A stretch of DNA of 48,760 bases, from NCBI GenBank assembly GCA_002404345.1, contig DHJN01000065.1:8891-57650 (forward strand). Reading direction: 5' to 3'. The notes under the pieces were generated by a model. The model was not told the origin of the DNA, did no database searches, and saw only the letters and a program-made list of their open reading frames with translations. Of this stretch, positions 1-7,769 are shown in pieces. This DNA is from Actinobacteria bacterium UBA4719. GTDB lineage: Bacteria > Actinomycetota > Actinomycetes > Actinomycetales > Dermatophilaceae. The first letter of the stretch is position 1, and every line of letters begins with the position of its first letter. Position numbers and translations under genes: made by a program.

Positions 1-24
1 TCAAATCCCCCCTCGCGCACAGAA

Positions 25-79
25 CCCTGGAGATTTCCCAGGGGCAGGCAGAGCCGGGAACCTCAGGGCTCCCGGCTCT
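25..79 (+). terminator. Two adjacent hairpins upstream of alkB
   Basis: A 6-bp stem (25-30 with 38-43, 7-nt loop) is followed by a perfect 10-bp GC-rich stem (50-59 with 70-79, 10-nt loop). The second could end transcription of a gene lying left of the window or form a leader structure before alkB. There is no clear run of T after it, so the terminator reading is tentative. Confidence 0.35.
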
Positions 80-116
80 TGTCACTCTCTTGTCAACGAC
101 AAGCGAGGGAGGCGCG

Positions 117-1298
117 ATGACCACCAGTAACGAAGCGCATGCACAGGCACCGCCGTGGCGGGACGGCAAGCGGTCCCTCTGGCTGCTCGGCCTGCTCGTG
201 CCGACCCTCCCCTTCATGGCCTGGGGCCTGGTCGAGGCGACCGGGCAGGGCGTGTTCTGGTGGTTTGGGCCGTTCTTCGCCTTCCTGCTGCTGCCGCTGC
301 TCGACTTGGTGGTCGGCACCGACCGTGCCAGCCCGCCGGGGGACGCCGTACCGCTGCTGGAACAGGACAGGTACTACCGGTGGTGCACCTACCTTTACCT
401 GCCGCTGCAGTACTTCTCCCTCGGTTTCGCTTGCTGGCTCTGGACCCACGGAAACCTGTCCGACAGCGCGAAGCTCGGGCTCGCGGTCACGCTCGGCGTC
501 GTCAGCGGCATCGCGATCAACACCGCCCACGAGCTCGGTCACAAGAAGGACGCGCTGGAACGCTGGCTGTCCAAGATCGCCCTGGCCCAGACCGGCTACG
601 GCCACTTCTACCTCGAGCACAACCGCGGCCACCACGTCCGCGTCGCGACGCCGGAGGACCCGGCATCGAGTCGGCTCGGCGAGAGCTTCTGGGCCTTCTG
701 GCCGCGCACCGTCGTCGGTTCGCTCCGCTCGGCCTGGGAACTTGAGACGGCGAAGTGGGCCCGCGAGGGGCGCTCTCGGTGGTCGGTCCGCAACGACGTG
801 CTCAACGCGTGGGCCATGACGGTCGCGCTGTGGGCGACGCTTCTTGCGGTCTTCGGCCTCGGCGTGCTGCCCTACATGCTCGTGCAGGCCGTGTTCGGGT
901 TCTCGCTGCTCGAGGTCGTCAACTACCTCGAGCACTACGGCCTGCTTCGCCAGAAGGTCGGCGAGCGCTACGAGCGCACCGCTCCACGGCACAGCTGGAA
1001 CTCCAACAACACCGCGAGCAACGTCCTGCTGTACCACCTTCAGCGGCACAGCGACCACCACGCCAACCCGACGCGTCGCTATCAGGTGCTACGCCACATA
1101 GACGAGGCCCCGCAACTGCCGAGCGGCTACGGAACGATGATCGTGCTTGCCTACTGCACGCCACTCTGGCGCAGGGTCATGGACAAGCGCGTTCTCGCCC
1201 ACTACGGCGGCGACGTGACCCTGGCCAACATCCAGCCGTCCAAGCGCGCGGCCTACCTGGCCCGCTACGCCACGACGTCAGAGGAGATCGCAGCATGA
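117..1298 (+). CDS. alkB: Alkane 1-monooxygenase (AlkB)
   Basis: Integral-membrane non-haem di-iron enzyme that hydroxylates the terminal carbon of medium-chain n-alkanes, using electrons delivered by rubredoxin. The 393-residue product has hydrophobic helices in its first 140 residues and all the AlkB signatures: HELGHKK near 138, EHNRGHH near 167, NYLEHYG near 269 and LQRHSDHHA near 308, which supply the iron-binding histidines. An in-frame TTG at 90 would add nine residues, but the ATG at 117 has an AGGGAGG ribosome site 5 nt upstream and is preferred. The stop overlaps the ATG of a decayed rubredoxin gene (ATGA), the usual alkB-rubA arrangement. The enzyme looks intact but must obtain its rubredoxin from elsewhere if it works. 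Confidence 0.95.
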   Translation: MTTSNEAHAQAPPWRDGKRSLWLLGLLVPTLPFMAWGLVEATGQGVFWWFGPFFAFLLLPLLDLVVGTDRASPPGDAVPLLEQDRYYRWCTYLYLPLQYFSLGFACWLWTHGNLSDSAKLGLAVTLGVVSGIAINTAHELGHKKDALERWLSKIALAQTGYGHFYLEHNRGHHVRVATPEDPASSRLGESFWAFWPRTVVGSLRSAWELETAKWAREGRSRWSVRNDVLNAWAMTVALWATLLAVFGLGVLPYMLVQAVFGFSLLEVVNYLEHYGLLRQKVGERYERTAPRHSWNSNNTASNVLLYHLQRHSDHHANPTRRYQVLRHIDEAPQLPSGYGTMIVLAYCTPLWRRVMDKRVLAHYGGDVTLANIQPSKRAAYLARYATTSEEIAA

Positions 1299-1430
1299 AG
1301 ATCTGGCGCTGCCAGTAGGGCGGCTTCGAGTACGAGGCACAGGGTGGGCCTCATACGGGACACGCCCGGGGGACTGGATCGAGCTCTCGCTGCAGTTGTC
1401 CCTACATCGGGCCTGAGTGGAAAGGGTCTT
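1295..1430 (+). pseudogene. Rubredoxin remnant after alkB
   Basis: The ATG overlaps the alkB stop and the frame reads MKIWRCQ, then a TAG at 1316-1318, then GGFEYEAQG. Rubredoxins of alkane hydroxylase systems have a CxxCGFEYDEA motif here, so the second cysteine is lost, the aspartate codon is missing and a stop has appeared. Further on, DWIEL (1372-1386) matches the PGTxWxxL segment but in another frame. CPYIGPEWKG (from 1397) matches the second iron-binding loop back in the first frame, with its second cysteine changed to isoleucine. Several independent lesions mean a real pseudogene rather than one sequencing error. The 3' limit is approximate. Confidence 0.8.
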
Positions 1431-1763
1431 GTGTGTTCAGTGCGTGAAATCTGGCTGGGGCTTGCTGGTCGCCGGCTGTGTTCCGGGCGCAGGATCGGGG
1501 ACGTCGGGGCGCCCGTGGGCAAGGGTCTCAGACTTGGGTGGCCCTTTTACCATGGCGGCGATCCGTACGGCGCTGGGCTGGACACGGCCTACTCGCACCA
1601 TGCTCCGGCCAAGGCCGACGGTCTTGTTATGCATGAGCAGGACATAGGCCGGGATCGTGAACACCGAGCCCGGTGACAGCTTTCCGGTGCGCCCCTGTGC
1701 GATGGTCAGGAAGAGTTGGTGTCTCATCCCACGAAGGAACCTCCGGCCGGAGGTCGCCGTCAG
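1431..1763. other. Stretch without a recognised gene
   Basis: No product on either strand resembles a known family. A minus-strand frame at 1437-1727 (96 codons) is open but has no detectable ribosome site and no recognisable motif. At 1739-1754 there is a perfect 16-bp palindrome, ACCTCCGGCCGGAGGT, 9 nt past the stop of the minus-strand nucleotidyltransferase gene. It might mark the end of that transcript, although it lacks a loop and a T tract. Confidence 0.4.
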
Positions 1764-2327
1764 CTACCGGCGAAGTCTCGGATCCTTTGAGGCGCTCATC
1801 ATGGCGAGGACCGACTCGGCAAGCAGGAGCAGGGACTCCCTCGGCTCGCTCAGCACGACCGAGTCAGCGCCGTACATCCGCTCGGCGATGTCCACTGCCT
1901 GCTCCGGGCCAGTGATCTTGAGGTGCCGGAACAGCACGACCAGGTCGGTGATGTCCTGGGGGCGCCCGGCAGCCATCTTCATCGCCAACAGGTTGGCAGG
2001 GGAAGAGAGCGCGACCTGGAGACCTTCGATGTCAAGGGAGACCGGGTCCTCGTCGGGGAGGGGAATGAAGGCTTGGGCGGCGGCGCTCAACCAGCCCGGT
2101 GGTAGGCCGAGGTCCGTGGCCATGGATGCAGCCTCCGCAGCCACCGTTGTCGGCGGGTGAAGAACCGCGTCGATGTCTCGGGTGGTACGACGAATATCGA
2201 ACTCCAAGGCCATCGCGGCTCCTCCCACGACATACAACCGGCCGGCGACGCCCTTGGCGGACAGACGGCGACCCAGTTCGGTGAGCAGCTCGATAATCTT
2301 GTGGCGATCGAAACCAGTGGTGCCCAT
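1764..2327 (-). CDS. DUF6036-type nucleotidyltransferase, probable toxin-like partner
   Basis: A 187-residue protein with the minimal nucleotidyltransferase fold: YVVGGAAMALEF at 32-43 followed by RRTTRDIDAVL at 46-56, giving the GG and DxD metal-binding signature. A C-terminal segment LLAMKMAAGRPQDITDL is typical of DUF6036 and AbiEii-like proteins. These families are often toxins that transfer nucleotides to tRNA or other targets, but the substrate cannot be read from sequence. The ATG at 2327 is 8 nt after the stop of the upstream HTH gene and begins just before the conserved domain. The open frame runs on to 2546, but that extension overlaps the HTH gene. The pair forms one transcription unit. 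Confidence 0.8.
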   Translation of the reverse strand: MGTTGFDRHKIIELLTELGRRLSAKGVAGRLYVVGGAAMALEFDIRRTTRDIDAVLHPPTTVAAEAASMATDLGLPPGWLSAAAQAFIPLPDEDPVSLDIEGLQVALSSPANLLAMKMAAGRPQDITDLVVLFRHLKITGPEQAVDIAERMYGADSVVLSEPRESLLLLAESVLAMMSASKDPRLRR

Positions 2328-2335
2328 CGGTGCGC

Positions 2336-2914
2336 CTACGCCGTCTGGAAGGCTGACGCGTCCAGCCAGATACCCAGTCGTGAAAAGTCGATGGGTGTGC
2401 GCGACATGGTGCGGGCGGCTAGCAGACCTCCACCATGTGAGGGGAACCACCAGGACTCGAGCGGCGCCCGGTGGGTCCACTTCGGTGCGGTGACCCCCTG
2501 TGGCCGGCATGCCTGCGCCACCGCGGCTGCCAGCAGCGTGTCCCATCGCCGGTCACCGGTAGGGCGCGGTCGCCGCAGGAAGTCTTGAATCTCTGCCGGG
2601 TCACGCAGGCCGCGGAAGTCGTTGATGGCCCCGATCAGCGTGCGCAGCGCGAAGTCATCGTCGCCCTGCCCGAGCTCGCCCTTGATCGCCTCGGCCGCGC
2701 CGCGTGCCGTCATCCAGGTACGCGCGGGCGCGCCGATTTCCCGCAGGAGGCGACCGACCTCCGGCTGACTTCGGCCGGTCAGTGTGGCGATCCGTCGCTG
2801 GCTGAGCCCGCGCCGGTGCCCGTCAAGGACCACCTGGCGGAGCTGGGCGCGGCCGCGTCGAACCAACTCATCCGCCAGAAGGGCCCGGCCAACGATATCA
2901 GTCTCGAAAGTCAT
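2336..2914 (-). CDS. Helix-turn-helix protein, probable antitoxin/autorepressor
   Basis: A 192-residue protein with a helix-turn-helix near residues 35-57 (RGLSQRRIATLTGRSQPEVG). The rest is charged and shows no family I can name. It precedes the nucleotidyltransferase gene by 8 nt, the usual order of antitoxin before toxin. Its ATG lies 7 nt after a TACTAT -10 box, so the message is probably leaderless, and an inverted repeat covers that box. Autoregulation by the HTH protein is therefore likely, but that is inference. It could instead be a regulator with a non-toxic nucleotidyltransferase. Confidence 0.75.
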   Translation of the reverse strand: MTFETDIVGRALLADELVRRGRAQLRQVVLDGHRRGLSQRRIATLTGRSQPEVGRLLREIGAPARTWMTARGAAEAIKGELGQGDDDFALRTLIGAINDFRGLRDPAEIQDFLRRPRPTGDRRWDTLLAAAVAQACRPQGVTAPKWTHRAPLESWWFPSHGGGLLAARTMSRTPIDFSRLGIWLDASAFQTA

Positions 2915-2920
2915 ACCACT

Positions 2921-2949
2921 GATAGTAACTACTATCGGACGACATGCAA
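2921..2949 (-). promoter_or_regulatory. Promoter and operator of the HTH/nucleotidyltransferase pair
   Basis: On the minus strand TTGCAT (2944-2949) and TACTAT (2922-2927) are spaced 16 bp apart and lie 7 nt before the ATG at 2914. The inverted repeat GATAGT-N4-ACTATC (2921-2936) spans the -10 box. It sits in an AT-rich pocket of otherwise GC-rich DNA. Confidence 0.7.
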
Positions 2950-3052
2950 GGAACCTTGGTGATTCAGGGCCTACCAGAGCGCCTGGCGACGGCCGGCACG
3001 AGTGGCACGTCCAACTTCCGGACCGGCACGCACCCTGGCTGTGAGACCACTC

Positions 3053-4213
3053 TCAGAGACCCGCCATAAGACACCGGGCGCCCTCGTCCGATCGTTGTCC
3101 GACCGGATCAGGCGTCGTGAGGCCGTGCAGGGCGAGCATCGTGTCCGTCGTCCGTGACCAGGGGAACGACTCCGCCCGTGCCCGTGCCGCTTGCCGCCGC
3201 TGCGCCGCTGGTACCGCGAGCAGCGCCGTCACTGCGGCGGCGAGCGCGTGGGGCTCGGGCGCGGCGCTGCGACCAGCGTCCCCCTCCACGAGCTCGGCCA
3301 CCGCGGACGTGCTTGCCGCCACGATGGGCGTGCCGCACGCCAGGGCTTCCAGCGCTGCGAGCCCGAACGTCTCCACCGGGCCCGGGGCCAGAACCACGTC
3401 CGCAGCTCCGAGCAGGCTGGCGACGGATGAGCGGTCCGCAAGGTGTCCGACCAGCTCCACCGGTAGTCCTTGAGCCCGACGTCGCAGCGACGCGGTGAGC
3501 GGGCCGGACCCGGCTATCACGAGCTGGGCCGGGCAGCCGCCCTCATGCAGCACCCGTACCGCCTCGATGGCGAGGTCGGGCCGCTTCTCCCGCGACAACC
3601 GGCTGCACAGCACCAGCTGGGGGACGCCACCGGCGGGGCGTGAGCTCGAGGGACGTGTGCTCGGCCGGAACTGGTCCAGGTCGACGCCAAGCGGCACGTG
3701 GTCGGTGGCCACGCCGATCCGGGTGAACTCCTGCGCGGCGAAGCTGGTGGTTGTCACGACGCGGTCGAAGCGCTCGGCCGTCGCCGCGTTGTGCCGGTCG
3801 GCCACCAGCTGTGCCCCCCGGGCGCCCAGCGGCGAGAAGGCGCGCAGGACGCCGTCCACCCGCTCATGCGCGATCACCGTCGAGGGAACTCCGGCCGCGC
3901 TGGCCCACCGGCCGAGCCCGCGCAGCGTCACCCGGTCGGACACCTCGAGGCGGTCCGGCTCGAGAGCGTCCAGGACGGCGCGCACACCCTGCAGGTTCGC
4001 CAGGATGCGGTAGCCACCGGACCCGGGGATCTTCGGCCCCGCAAGGGTGATGCGGCGGCCCCACGGAAGCTCCTCGTCCTCTGCGCGTGGACCCGGGACC
4101 ACGAGCACGAGCTCGTGACCGGCGGCGCGGTATCCGTGTCCGAGCGCATGGACGGTGGTGCGGATCCCTCCGCTGCGCGGGGTGTAGGCGTTCGCAACGT
4201 GGATGACGCGCAC
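3053..4213 (-). CDS. GT4 family glycosyltransferase
   Basis: A 386-residue GT-B fold enzyme. The N-terminus VIHVANAYTPRSGGIRTTV is the acceptor-side loop of GT4 enzymes. GVDLDQFRP near 177 and SRLSREKRPDLAIEAV mark the start of the donor domain. ETFGLAALEALACGTPIVA near 280 is the EX7E nucleotide-sugar motif. It starts at GTG directly after the stop of the preceding mgtA-like gene (no gap), so the two are cotranscribed. By analogy with paired GT4 genes of actinobacteria it probably adds a mannose or other hexose to a phosphatidyl-inositol or glucuronosyl-diacylglycerol glycolipid. The exact sugar and acceptor are not determinable here. Confidence 0.85.
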   Translation of the reverse strand: MRVIHVANAYTPRSGGIRTTVHALGHGYRAAGHELVLVVPGPRAEDEELPWGRRITLAGPKIPGSGGYRILANLQGVRAVLDALEPDRLEVSDRVTLRGLGRWASAAGVPSTVIAHERVDGVLRAFSPLGARGAQLVADRHNAATAERFDRVVTTTSFAAQEFTRIGVATDHVPLGVDLDQFRPSTRPSSSRPAGGVPQLVLCSRLSREKRPDLAIEAVRVLHEGGCPAQLVIAGSGPLTASLRRRAQGLPVELVGHLADRSSVASLLGAADVVLAPGPVETFGLAALEALACGTPIVAASTSAVAELVEGDAGRSAAPEPHALAAAVTALLAVPAAQRRQAARARAESFPWSRTTDTMLALHGLTTPDPVGQRSDEGARCLMAGL

Positions 4214-5332
4214 TCAGGACCCCCCCACGACCACGCTGCGCGCGGCCTCGTCGTAGTGGCCCAGGAGTCGGTCGCACACGACCGGCCAGGTCCGCGCCCG
4301 CACCGCGTGGTGGGCCGCTGTTCCCATCGCCCGCCGCTTGGCCTCGTCGCCGGCCAGGTCGGCGACATGTGCCCGCAGGGCCCGCAGGTCGCCGGGCGGG
4401 TAGAGCCACCCCGTGCGGCTGTTGTCGACGAGGTCGCGCAGCCCTCCGGCCCCGACCGCCACGACGGGGACTGCGCTGGCCATTGCCTCCTGCGCGGCCT
4501 GGCAGAACGTCTCGTAGGGCCCCGGGTGGACGAAGACATCGAGGCTCGCGACCGCCTTGGACAGGTCGCTGCCCAACAACCCGCCGGTGAAATGGGCCCC
4601 GGGGAGACGCCGTGACAGCCGCTCCCGCTCAGGTCCGTCACCGATGATGACGAGCCGGATGCCGGGCAGGTTGTCCAGTACGGCGAGGTCCTCCACCTGC
4701 TTCTCGGCCGCCAACCGGCCGACGAATCCGACCAGCACCTCCCCCGAGGGGGCCAGCCGCGCACGGAGGCCGGCGTCGCGGTGCTTGGGCGAGAAGGCCG
4801 CGGTGTCGACGCCTCGCGGCCAGACCTCGACCCGCGGGACGCCATGACGCTCGAGATCGTGGGCGGCGGTGGGCGAGGGAGCCAGCGTGATGTGGGCGCG
4901 CTCGTGGATGGAGCGGATCCGTCGCCAGGCGGCGTTCGAGGCGGCGGTGAGCCCATACCGCAGCGCGAAACCGGCGACGTCGGTCTGGTAGACCGCGACT
5001 ACCGGTATGTCGAGCGATGCCGCCACACGCACCACCGGCCCACCGAGGACGAACGGCGAGGCGAGGTGGATGACGTCAGGGGCGAACTTCGTGAGCTCGC
5101 GGACAAGCCTCCCGGTGACGACCACGGGCACGCGGACCTGCGGGTACCCAGGGAAGCCGATCGACGGCAGCGCCACCACCTCGAACCCCTCACAGGTGCT
5201 GGGCGGGTCCCCGGGAACGATGACCCGGGCCTCATGGCCAGTCCTGCGCAGGTGCCTCAGCACCTGCAGGACCGACCCGGTCACACCGTTGACATGCGGG
5301 AGAAAGGACTCGGACACCACGGCGACCTTCAT
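4214..5332 (-). CDS. mgtA: GDP-mannose-dependent alpha-mannosyltransferase, MgtA-like
   Basis: A 372-residue GT4 protein beginning VAVVSESFLPHVNGVTGSVL, which closely resembles actinobacterial MgtA/PimB-type mannosyltransferases. It has PRGVDTAAFSP, then VGFVGRLAAEKQVEDL and ETFCQAAQEAMASAVPVVA, the EX7E donor-binding motif. Known members transfer mannose from GDP-mannose to glucuronosyl-diacylglycerol or phosphatidyl-inositol mannoside at the cytoplasmic membrane face. It is first of a two-gene unit with the GT4 gene at 3053. An inverted repeat lies 27-47 nt upstream of its ATG. The symbol is by resemblance; pimB is the main alternative. Confidence 0.82.
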   Translation of the reverse strand: MKVAVVSESFLPHVNGVTGSVLQVLRHLRRTGHEARVIVPGDPPSTCEGFEVVALPSIGFPGYPQVRVPVVVTGRLVRELTKFAPDVIHLASPFVLGGPVVRVAASLDIPVVAVYQTDVAGFALRYGLTAASNAAWRRIRSIHERAHITLAPSPTAAHDLERHGVPRVEVWPRGVDTAAFSPKHRDAGLRARLAPSGEVLVGFVGRLAAEKQVEDLAVLDNLPGIRLVIIGDGPERERLSRRLPGAHFTGGLLGSDLSKAVASLDVFVHPGPYETFCQAAQEAMASAVPVVAVGAGGLRDLVDNSRTGWLYPPGDLRALRAHVADLAGDEAKRRAMGTAAHHAVRARTWPVVCDRLLGHYDEAARSVVVGGS

Positions 5333-5358
5333 GTGGGCAGTACAGCAACGTCACCGGT

Positions 5359-5379
5359 ACCGGGTGGTGAGTACCCGGT
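5359..5379 (-). promoter_or_regulatory. Inverted repeat upstream of the mgtA-like gene
   Basis: Perfect 7-bp arms ACCGGGT (5359-5365) and ACCCGGT (5373-5379) are separated by 7 nt and lie 27 nt upstream of the ATG. It may be a repressor site or a leader hairpin. No known operator is recognised. Confidence 0.35.
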
Positions 5380-5437
5380 GTCGTGTTGTGGACCTGCGGG
5401 TGAACGCTGGGGTTTGGCCCGGCGGGTGTGCTGGCAG

Positions 5438-5463
5438 CGAGCCCGGGAACCGAGCCCGGGAAC
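5438..5463. repeat. Two tandem 13-bp units abutting the nitronate monooxygenase stop
   Basis: The unit CGAGCCCGGGAAC occurs twice back to back and ends at the base before the TAA (5464-5466) of the minus-strand gene. It is one of several short tandem repeats at gene ends in this window. Confidence 0.8.
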
Positions 5464-6558
5464 TTACGGTTCTGCGCGAGTCGCGGCCGTGGCCAGGGCC
5501 TGACGGGTCTGGGCACCAAGGGACTTCACGAGCTCCGCCGCCGAGCCGCCGGTCGCGAGCCGGTACGTCTGCCCGGCAAAGAGGTTGAACCCGTCCCCAT
5601 CGCCTTGCTCGCGTGCCGCCGCCCGGATCGGGGCCGTCGCAAAATGCACCTGCGGGTATGCCGCGGGCGCGCCCCGAGTGTGCGCGTCCAGGAAGCGGTT
5701 GCGCAGGGCCCGAGCCGTGCGGCCGGTGAAAGCCCGGGTCAGGGCGGTGGGTGTGTCCCCGCCCAGGCGCTCGCGGTGGACGGGGTGCGTGCCGACCTCG
5801 TCGCAGAGCAGGAACGCCGTGCCGAGCTGTACCGCGGTTGCCCCGGCGACAAGGGCTGCGGCGATGCCGGGGCCGTCGATCAGGCCACCGGCGGCGACCA
5901 GTGGCAGATCCACGGCGCGAGAGACCAGTCGCAGCAGCGCGAACGTGCTGAGACCCTCGGGCTCATCGACGTCCAGCCAGCTGCCTCGATGCCCACCGGC
6001 CTCAACTCCCTGCAGCACCAGCACATCGGCGCCGGCGCTGCGGGCTGCCCGTGCCTCGGCCACATCGGTGACGGTCAACCACACCTGGCTGCCGACCCCC
6101 TGCAGGTCGGAGATCTCCCGCGCGGAGGGGGCGCCGAACGTGAAGGACACGATGGGCACCGGGTCCGCGACCAGGGCGGACAGCTTGGCTGCCCACCCAT
6201 CGTCGTCGGGTCGAGGCACGCCCACCTGGGTGCCGTAGTGCTCTGCCTCGGGACCCAGCCGGTCGACATACAGCTGCAGTGCCTGCGCGTCCACCGCGTG
6301 CTTATCCACCGACTGCTCATCCACTGCGACTGAGGTGACTGAGCGCACTCCGGGTACGAACAGGTTCACCCCGAAGGGGGCGGTCGTGCCGATCCTGACG
6401 GCGGCGATGTCCGCCTGCATCGCCTCGACACTGCGATAGCCGCCGGCCACGAAGCCCAGCCCTCCGGCCTCGCAGACGGCGATCGCCAGCGCGGGTGTCG
6501 ACGTGCCGCCGGCCATAGGCGCCTGGACGATGGGATGGCGGAGTTCGTCGAGAATCAT
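5464..6558 (-). CDS. Nitronate monooxygenase (2-nitropropane dioxygenase family)
   Basis: A 364-residue FMN-dependent TIM-barrel enzyme that oxidises alkyl nitronates such as propionate 3-nitronate to carbonyl compounds and nitrite. The start MILDELRHPIVQAPMAGG is the conserved first strand and flavin phosphate region. AAGGLIDGPGIAAALVAGA and AVQLGTAFLL near the middle form the FMN-binding segment. The open frame continues upstream to 7557, but it would run antisense over the App1-like gene, and the conserved N-terminus fixes the start at 6558. It diverges from that gene across 63 bp. Confidence 0.88.
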   Translation of the reverse strand: MILDELRHPIVQAPMAGGTSTPALAIAVCEAGGLGFVAGGYRSVEAMQADIAAVRIGTTAPFGVNLFVPGVRSVTSVAVDEQSVDKHAVDAQALQLYVDRLGPEAEHYGTQVGVPRPDDDGWAAKLSALVADPVPIVSFTFGAPSAREISDLQGVGSQVWLTVTDVAEARAARSAGADVLVLQGVEAGGHRGSWLDVDEPEGLSTFALLRLVSRAVDLPLVAAGGLIDGPGIAAALVAGATAVQLGTAFLLCDEVGTHPVHRERLGGDTPTALTRAFTGRTARALRNRFLDAHTRGAPAAYPQVHFATAPIRAAAREQGDGDGFNLFAGQTYRLATGGSAAELVKSLGAQTRQALATAATRAEP

Positions 6559-6609
6559 CAAGACACCTGCTCTTTGGGGGTAAGTGGGCCACTGTGTGCT
6601 TTGCCACGA

Positions 6610-6615
6610 TACGTT
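6610..6615 (+). promoter_or_regulatory. -10 box for a leaderless App1-like message
   Basis: TACGTT lies 6 nt before the ATG at 6622, so transcription would begin at or next to the start codon. No ribosome site is present. No convincing -35 element was seen. Confidence 0.5.
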
Positions 6616-6621
6616 CGGAGC

Positions 6622-7671
6622 ATGGCCAGACCCCACGCCGCATCGCTCATCGAGGATGCCTTCCACCGCCGTTCGAATGCCGTGCTGCGTCGACGCGGAT
6701 GGGGCACCCGCACGATCAGCCACACGGGCTATGGCAGTCAGGACTTTGTCCGGGTCCTGGGTCGGGTGCTGCTGAGCCGTCAGGCCGAGAGGCCGGCTGT
6801 CACCGGGGCGGATGGGACCATCCGTCAGTTCAGAAACAGGGCGGATGAGCAGCGCGGTTGGCGGGCCTTCGTCACCGCAGGGGCAATGAACGTCCCGGTC
6901 CGCGTCATCATCGGCGGCCGTAGAACGCACACGTTCTCGGACCGCAGCGGCTACATCGACGTGGTGATTGCCGAACCAGGCCTGGAGCCGGGCTGGCACG
7001 CGGTCACGATCGAGGCAGAGGGCGCCCTGCCGGTCCAGGCCGCGGTGCTGATCATCGACCGTGAGGCCCGTTTCGGCCTGGTCAGCGACATCGACGACAC
7101 CGTCATCTCCACCTCCCTGCCGCGTCCGCTGATCGCAGCCTGGAACACTTTCGTGCGGCAGGAGACCGCTCGTCACCTTGTGCCAGGCATGGCACCGATG
7201 TACCGCACGCTCCTGGGCGAACACGCCGGTTCGCCGATCTTCTACCTGTCGACCGGTGCCTGGAACACCGCGCCGACGTTGACCCGCTTCCTCAAGCGAC
7301 ACGGTTATCCGGCAGGTCCGATGCTGATGACCGACTGGGGCCCCACCAACACGGGTTGGTTCCGCAGCGGGCAGGTGCACAAGACCGAGGCCCTGCACCG
7401 GTTGGCTCGTGAGTTCCCCCGGATCCGCTGGGTCCTCGTCGGCGACGACGGACAGCACGACCCGAGGATCTATGGCGACTTCGCGCGAGATCGCCCCGAT
7501 GTGGTTGACGCGATTGCGATTCGGGAGCTGACCCCGGCCGAGCAGGTGCTCTCGCACGGCATACCGGTGTCCAACGAGGAGTTCGCCCCGCGGGTGCGAC
7601 GCGACGTGCCGGTGTTTCGTGCGCCCGATGGCTACAGCCTCTTGCGTCAGCTCAGGGCCGCACGTCGCTAA
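6622..7671 (+). CDS. App1-like phosphatidate phosphatase domain protein (DUF2183)
   Basis: A 349-residue protein of the HAD superfamily. LVSDIDDTVISTS near 155 is the catalytic DxDxT loop. YLSTGAWNTAPTLTRFL near 207 is motif II and LVGDDGQHDPRIY near 275 is the acidic motif III. This arrangement is that of the App1/DUF2183 catalytic domain, whose yeast founder dephosphorylates phosphatidic acid; the bacterial substrate is unproven. The ATG follows a -10-like TACGTT by 6 nt. The longer frame from 6535 would overlap the divergent gene. The stop codon lies within the first unit of a 25-bp tandem repeat. Confidence 0.85.
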   Translation: MARPHAASLIEDAFHRRSNAVLRRRGWGTRTISHTGYGSQDFVRVLGRVLLSRQAERPAVTGADGTIRQFRNRADEQRGWRAFVTAGAMNVPVRVIIGGRRTHTFSDRSGYIDVVIAEPGLEPGWHAVTIEAEGALPVQAAVLIIDREARFGLVSDIDDTVISTSLPRPLIAAWNTFVRQETARHLVPGMAPMYRTLLGEHAGSPIFYLSTGAWNTAPTLTRFLKRHGYPAGPMLMTDWGPTNTGWFRSGQVHKTEALHRLAREFPRIRWVLVGDDGQHDPRIYGDFARDRPDVVDAIAIRELTPAEQVLSHGIPVSNEEFAPRVRRDVPVFRAPDGYSLLRQLRAARR

Positions 7672-7769
7672 CCCGTGGCGACCCCTGGCGCTTCAACCCG
7701 TGGCGACCGCTGGCATTTCAACCCGTGGCGACCGCTGGCATTTCAACCCGTGGCGACCGCTGGCATTTC
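7670..7769. repeat. Four tandem 25-bp units between convergent genes
   Basis: Four copies (7670, 7695, 7720, 7745) of a unit beginning AACCCGTGGCGACCGCTGGC. The last three are identical and the first differs at a few bases. The array overlaps the stop codons of both convergent genes and encodes the last eight residues of the MFS protein (MPAVATG region). There are no spacers, so it is not a CRISPR array. Confidence 0.95.

Noticed and set aside
93..1061. Long open frame antisense to alkB
   Set aside because: A high-GC shadow frame; the sense strand carries every AlkB motif.
1437..1727. Minus-strand open frame of 96 codons
   Set aside because: No family resemblance, no ribosome site and arginine/proline-rich composition typical of chance frames; not called as a gene.
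6559..7557. Long N-terminal extension of the nitronate monooxygenase frame
   Set aside because: The translated extension has no family similarity and is antisense to the App1-like gene; the conserved N-terminus begins at 6558.
7670..7769. Possible CRISPR array (four 25-bp repeats)
   Set aside because: The units are directly adjacent with no spacers, and the array overlaps two coding ends.
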